NCBI GenBank assembly: GCA_050084515.1
Contig: CM114274.1
Coordinates: forward strand, 10,664,001-10,728,000
DNA: 64,000 nucleotides
Direction of reading: 5' to 3'
Source of the DNA: Blasia pusilla
Lineage: Eukaryota; Marchantiophyta; Marchantiopsida; Blasiales
The notes beneath the pieces are model-generated. The model made no database searches. It was not told the DNA's origin and saw only the letters and a program-made list of their open reading frames with translations. Made by a program: the position numbers and the translations under genes. This document shows positions 58,571 through 64,000 of the stretch, piece after piece (the stretch's first letter is position 1; each line of letters begins with the position of its first letter).

Positions 58571-59349
58571 TATTTACTAGAACGTTGTCCGGGCGATCGA
58601 TGAGTGATAGATTTTCCCCTTCATTTAATTATTTTTGAGTAATATCCCGTTAACAACAAAGACTCTTAAGAGGACATGTATCAACAAAAGAAAAGCCTTA
58701 AAATGACAAGTGTCAACACTTGAGGAGGTTTCCTTTAATCCCATCCTCTTTTAATTATGTAGGTTTTAAATATAATAAACTTAAATAAGTAATGATACTA
58801 AGCCATAATTTGGAATTATTTTCTTGATTCTTTTGTTATTACAAACCCATATCTTGTGAGTATAATATTTACTAAAATTTATGATCATGTGAAATTTATG
58901 ATTTTCTTCCATGTCATATATGGCCATGGGATAAATATATATTTTTTATTTTAGATCCACATCATGTGTGTAAGGGGAATTCTAATTCAAAAAATATTAT
59001 AATAAAAGTGAAATCCATTATAATTTAATATTTCTATTCCAATCGGATTATTTACATATTTAAATATATATACATGACTTCTTCTTTTTTTTAAATTCCT
59101 TGGTCGCCTTCTTTGTAAATCATATGGCCATCCAATGGTCCACAACTTTTGGAATCTATATTATTATTGAAGAGTGTCCCTTTATTTTGCAACTCCTCTC
59201 CTCTTGAAAATTAGCACTTTAAGCCAACAAGATTACTTACCTTTTTAACCAATATCATAACTCCGAATTGATTTAAATGATCCTTGAGAATTTTAAGAGT
59301 AAAATATGGTAGGTAATTTAAACTTGTGCATCGCACGGACTTAGGCTAG
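58570..59349 (+). mobile_element. Helitron-like non-autonomous element or 3' end
   Basis: The 3' end reads TTGTGCATCGCACGG (hairpin with two wobble pairs) followed by ACTTAGGCTAG and T, the Helitron pattern. The preceding 200 bp match the block before the end at 20770 (ATTATTATTGAAGAGTGTCC). The start near 58570 is a guess based on a motif change (ACTAGAACGTTGTCC, echoed near 63037). The block 58640-58760 is shared with 37490-37640. Confidence 0.5.
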
Positions 59350-60560
59350 TATTATTGTAAGAATGTGTGTGTCAACTTGAAAGTATGTATTATAACACAA
59401 CCCAAAGCCATATTCTAGTCTTAAACATAGTGATACCCTATGTGGCTATGGTTAAAGGATACATGAATATTCTGGGTATAAATATATTTCTCTATGTGAA
59501 ATTAAAAAACTTGGAATTTTGACTCTCATTTTTATTTTAATTCCTCATTCCAAAAAAATGTAAATCGTTGAGGAGCTTGTAACTAAGTGTTTCTCTACTC
59601 CTCCAAAGATTGACAATCGTCCAACAACTAAGTTTCAAACTCTTTTATTATACCAAAAAAACTTGTTTGTATGATTTAAATAGTTAAGATATTATCATAA
59701 CTTTTCTAATTAAAAAATTTCTTCATTCTCATTTTTCATTGGACTTGGAGCTCCATTGAATTAAGGAAAATCCATAAATTTTTTCCACGTAAAATTTCAT
59801 TTATTTAAATATTTTATTGTCCAAAATTAATTTTTAGAAAAAATACTATCCAATACACTTATAATTGAATTCAATTTGATAATGTGGTAGAAGATGGATT
59901 GTTTTACATGAATTGAAATGATCACCTTTTGTAACTATTGGATGATCTTTAAAATTTATGGGATTCAATCAAATATCCTCTTGGATTATGTGAAGAATTC
60001 AAGTATTATAACATATTCTCTAATATTATTTAAAATCATATTCTCAAATTTTTGTAAATATTTTAAGTATTTATTACTCTAGATAATGAATTCTAAATCC
60101 TTAAGACCTAAAGTAATAATATTTAAATCTAGGAATTACTTGTTAGAAAAAAAATAGTAGACAATTTAATGTAAAAAAACAAAGAAATATGTAAAAATGT
60201 ATTTAAATTTGTTCTGTTCGTACAATTAATAATGTTTGTGGTAGAAGACTCTATTGTAGAACTAATAGCAGGTTTGCATATAGACAAAGTCCATGTCCGT
60301 GTGGTCCGGGTACTCGTGGCCCAAGCCCGTCGCATAGAACCAAGCTCCTTGCGGGCCTAGCCGCGGGCTGTGCATGGGCTACAAAACCGGTGCAGGCTCA
60401 GATAGTTTGCATATATGCTGCCAGCTCGACATGCTTAGGAGCGGGCTTGGATGCAAGCCGTAGGTACTGAGCAGCATGTCTGTGGACATGCTCGTCTTAT
60501 GGACATACTTGTCCGTTTCCTTGCAACCTTGACTAGCAATGCAAGTTCAAATCCTATCCA
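59350..60560. other. AT-rich non-coding region
   Basis: Very AT-rich to about 60280 with no coding signal. A GC-richer patch at 60280-60500 contains repeated GTCCATGTCCGTG/GGACATG words shared with the repeat at 60830 onwards. Confidence 0.4.
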
Positions 60561-61140
60561 AGACATGTATTGGCGAACCAAGATGATGAATAAAGTTGAT
60601 GGATGGATAGATGGGGTTATTGGATAGAGCATGGTTAGAAAAAGTTGATGGATGAATAGATTGGATTGATGGACGCATAGAGATGGTCATAGTTGCACAA
60701 AAACGATATGGATGGACAAGTCTAGACATGTCCACGGACATGGATTGCAAGAGGTAAGGCCCACAATTACAGCTCATGGTGGAAGGGAAGGTAGGAGTGG
60801 GTGGGGCAATAAGTGAGGAAAGAGTGGAGATGGTAGGAGGAAGAAACGGAAAAGTGCATAACATTGAGGCGATTGGAGGGAAAGAAAAAAAAGGGGAAGA
60901 TGAGGCCCATGTGGATAAGTCCTTCCATGGCACGGATGTAAGTCCACGGACATGGACATATCCATGAATACAAGCTTTGTCCAAATTCAACCTTGGAGTT
61001 GGTGGATGGATGGATTGGGTCGATATGTGGAGTACGGATGAAAATGGATTTGATGGATGGATAGAAGGATAGGGTTAATTGATGGAGTTGAGGGAAGGTA
61101 AGAGGGATCAAGATGGAGGATGCGGATATATGGATTGGGA
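60560..61140. repeat. GATGGATG-rich imperfect repeats and dispersed repeat copy
   Basis: Degenerate GGATGGAT units occur at about 60585-60690 and 61000-61100. Between them, 60830-60975 contains GGCCCATGTGGATAAGTCCT and ends GGACATATCCATGAATAC. An inverted, roughly 70-75 percent similar copy (by eye) is at 62855-63006. Confidence 0.55.
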
Positions 61141-61389
61141 TAGCGGATGTAGGGATGGACTCTAATATTTTTTCATATATTCCATATCATTGAATGATTT
61201 GCCATGTCATCTGCATGATTTGATAATCATGATAATATGACCCGCCTTTTCGTGCCATGTCAGAGAAAACCACACTAGTCATCCAAACTCTTTTGAAGAA
61301 ATGACTTGGCTTTTATGTCTCTATGAGTAACTAGTCAATTTTAGTCATGGATGGTAATATATGATTCATGTGAGTCATAAAACCAAGGA

Positions 61390-62160
61390 TTTCTTCTAGT
61401 ATGACCCTTCATGCCACAATAATTGTAAGATCTAAGGACCCTGTGCTCTTTTCCTTGACCCCAAGAATTTCCACCATCATTACCTTGTGATTGTGTCTAA
61501 TATTGGTTTTGAATGAGAGTGGGCTTAATGAAGTTATGTTGACTACTTCTTCCTCCATACTCTTAGTATTCACCACAACCAAGAAAGCCTCTACCACGAC
61601 CCCTTCATCTGTTTGATCCAATAATTGCAAATAGAGCATTTTCTTGTATATTGGTCGAGCTACCGCTATCGACTTGGTGCATCCCTTTTTTGCTTGACAA
61701 CGGAATTAATTCTTGAACTTTTGAGTAATTTTATCTTACTTGTAGAAACACATGTCTCAAAAGACTTATAATCTTTTAGAATATATTGAAAAGTAAAAAA
61801 AATTATAGGTTCATCTTCTACAATCATTTCAATGTTGTTCAAATCATCAATAATATGTCTAATACTCAAAATATTATCATTAATGCTTCACGATGCTTTC
61901 CTCGCTTCATTCAATTATTATTTCAATGAAAGCCTTCTAGTCTTTGTAGATGTTTGAAATAACTTCTCCAATGGATTCCAAGAGTGCTTCAAGGTATCAA
62001 CCTTTTGAATATAATTTATCGTTCAATTTAGCGAAGTGATCATTCTTAAGACGTAATTAATTACTTGCTTGGTGTGTTTATTCCATTCACAAAAATTCAA
62101 GTTTGTTGAATCATCTTTTGGCTTAGCCTCATTACTTTTAATAGGCTCCCAATGGCATAC
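61390..62160 (-). pseudogene. Ty1/copia gag remnant
   Basis: The minus strand shows a gag-like order: SWNPLEKLFQTSTKTRRLSL (near 61930), then SIRHIIDDLNNIEMIVEDEP and ILKDYKSFETCVS (61869 down to about 61720), as in UBN2-type copia gag. A degenerate zinc knuckle YNYCGMKGHTRRNP follows near 61420. Frames are broken. Confidence 0.6.
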
Positions 62161-62448
62161 TTCTTTACCCATAATTTGTTACCTCATACAAAACTTCCAA
62201 ACATTAAAATTTTATTTATCCAACTTCTTGTCTGTAATTATTGTTGAGGATGTTCTCAAAATCTTCTTTGAGCCTCCTTCTAATAAGGAGGATACTAACT
62301 TTTATAGTTTAGCTAGCATTTCTTGCAACTTAGCTAAGTCACGCACACATTGCTTCAAAATACACATCGTTGTCATTATCCACACAACTCATCAAACTAG
62401 AACTATACTAAACCATAGAAACTAGACATATATAGAGAATTTAGGGAG

Positions 62449-62780
62449 CTCATTCTATCTTGTTTGAACCTCTTTCCATAAGAGGATGGAGTTATATTCC
62501 TCTCTACTTCTTGAGTAACTTAAGATCTCTTCTTTGTGACGTATGCACACATCTTACCTCTCTAACCCTAACCCTTAAAAGTGGGTCAACGAGGACCCTT
62601 CCAAAATCGGAAGTCAATGAATTTTATGCCCAAATTAAGAGCTTGCCAATAACAATAAGTTCCTAGAAATAGCCCCAAATGGGCCCTAAGTTGGGGATAA
62701 CCCATATATGGAGGTTTTCCATCCTAGCAGGTTATCTTTGATCTCAAGTATTGGCGATAGACCTCTTTGAGTACATCGTG
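62449..62780. repeat. Diverged LTR-like segment
   Basis: Words such as GAGCTCATTCTATCTTG with TTTGAACCTCTTTCC, and AAGTTCCTAGAAATAGCCCC with AAATGGGCCC, resemble block B of the gypsy elements at low identity. The two parts appear to be in opposite orientations. It lies at the 5' side of the copia gag remnant. Confidence 0.4.
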
Positions 62781-62854
62781 TAGATACTTTCTCTTGTACA
62801 ACTAACATGATAAATTTCTTATTATGTATTCGATTTCCAAGGTTGCATGCCGAA

Positions 62855-63006
62855 AAAATCCGTATTCATGGACATATCTGTGTACATGGACTTATGTCCT
62901 TTATGTGGAAGGACTTGTTCATATGGGGCCCATCTTCCTTTTCATTCTCATTCTCTCCACTTGCCTTAATGTTTCATACTTTCTGTTTCTTCTCCCCCCC
63001 CAATTC
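62855..63006 (-). repeat. Inverted copy of the 60.8-kb dispersed repeat
   Basis: Begins CGTATTCATGGACATATC and runs through GGAAGGACTTGTTCATATGG to a C/T-rich end. It is the reverse complement of 60830-60975 with many substitutions. Confidence 0.6.
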
Positions 63007-63015
63007 ACTCCACTA

Positions 63016-64000
63016 GAAAAAAATCATGGTTTTTATACTAGAACGTGTCGTAGTCATTTGTTAGTCATATCTAACCATAAAATTATAATATTTCAGTCAT
63101 ATAGACGCATGACTAAATGGTTGAGTCATTTTGGGACATGGCTTAGTCATATTCAAAAATGAAAATGGAAATATTGAATCCTTTTAAAGCACGATATGCT
63201 AACTTGTAGGCATGTACATTGTAATTATGACTAAACCATAAAATGACAGGGATTTATTATCTTATTATTAACTAATTTTTTTCCCATTTACAAAAATAAA
63301 TTTTTGCTTTGAACTGATTGGAAATATTTCTTAAAAAAAATTCAATATTATTTAAATAGAAACTTGGAAATAAAGATCACTAACTAAATAAAATTAATTC
63401 CAGAATTTAAGAATTGGTAAACTAAAGAATTTAGGGTTTAGCATAGAATGCTTATCTTTCTTTCCTAGGAAGAAAATGCGTGCACGAGATTCAGGAGATC
63501 TAACCTTACGAAAGGAAGAGAGTGCTCGGGAGTCGAGAGATCTAACCTAAGTAAGAGAGTGTGTAACCTAAGAAGAGAGTGTGCAGGAGTAACCCAATCA
63601 AACCTACGACACCGGGAGAACCAAAAGAAGAGTTTGCGCATTTGCTCGATGCAGCTCTCCGCTTCGAGTCCCACCCCCACACGTTCCCTGCTGCGTGGGT
63701 GCAAGCGTAGGCATAAGATTTTGCACTTGGCGAGGATGCTACGCGGCAAGAAATTGCGTTACAAGAGGAGAGGGGAGGGCATCAACATCGAAAGGATGAG
63801 ATAGGATGAGCGTGAGGTGAGGAGAAGGAGGGTCGACGGAGAATCTATCGGTGGGGTTAGTGATCACAGTGCAATAGTTTTGTTTGTGGAAACTCTCCTT
63901 ATTATCTACTTTACTCGTATCGTGAAAGCGATTGCAAACATTATTGTGTAGAAAGAGAATGCTATTTACGTCATTTTTTCATGGTTTTGCTCTTAAGTAC
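63016..64000. other. Unassigned right flank
   Basis: AT-rich to about 63460, then a more balanced stretch with GAGAGTGTGTAACCTAAG-like short repeats near 63490-63590. Open frames on both strands overlap and show no known domain. Confidence 0.35.

Noticed and set aside
1-64000. tRNA, rRNA or CRISPR-like arrays
   Set aside because: I saw no cloverleaf-like segment, rRNA core sequence or regularly spaced identical repeats with unique spacers. The tandem arrays present are minisatellites.

Overview
This window looks like nuclear DNA from a land plant (or close streptophyte relative) with swimming sperm. A bryophyte fits best, but the sequence alone does not name the species. Evidence: intron-rich genes with GT-AG splice sites, a thylakoid-lumen TPR protein of the plant 'chloroplast lumen common family', a plant-type MAPR4/neuferricin, and a complete homologue of the ciliary coiled-coil protein BBOF1, which points to a flagellated stage. 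Seed-plant-like transposon load (Ty3/gypsy, Ty1/copia, Helitron-like) fills the gaps.

Layout. 1-1.39 kb: unassigned. 1.39-11.24 kb: a decayed Ty3/gypsy element on the minus strand (element 1). 11.3-16.3 kb: AT-rich and unassigned, then a possible exon/ORF pair near 15.7-16.4 kb. 16.8-19.6 kb: repeats and hairpins, ending in a 70-bp tandem repeat. 19.66-25.98 kb: BBOF1-like gene, nine exons, plus strand. 26.83-37.44 kb: a second, same-orientation copy of the gypsy element (element 2), carrying two solo LTRs and a 1.7-kb internal deletion. 37.5-40.8 kb: copia and LTR debris. 40.83-42.80 kb: a 659-codon intronless ORF of unknown function, minus strand. 45.38-49.92 kb: acid lipase family gene, eight exons, with a very large Ser/Pro/Gly/Thr-rich insertion inside the lipase fold. 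51.14-53.75 kb: MAPR4/neuferricin-like cytochrome b5 gene, eight exons. 54.44-56.55 kb: lumenal TPR protein gene, three exons, minus strand, convergent with MAPR4. 57-64 kb: AT-rich repeats, a Helitron-like end, a copia gag remnant and an inverted pair of a short dispersed repeat.

Main discovery. The gypsy elements encode more than the usual set. Reading element 1 on the minus strand the order is gag (zinc knuckle) - protease - cytosine-5 DNA methyltransferase - reverse transcriptase - RNase H - integrase - PHD finger. Methyltransferase motifs I (LDLFGGISTG), IV (AGWPCQG), VI (ENVP), VIII, IX and X are all recognisable between protease and RT, and a C4HC3-type PHD finger closes the polyprotein. 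An element carrying both a DNA-methylation writer and a likely histone-tail reader suggests self-directed chromatin control. Both copies here are dead: stops, a lost protease glycine, and in element 2 loss of the methyltransferase catalytic part and RT core. All gene models were built by eye from reading frame, splice sites and phase, with no database search.
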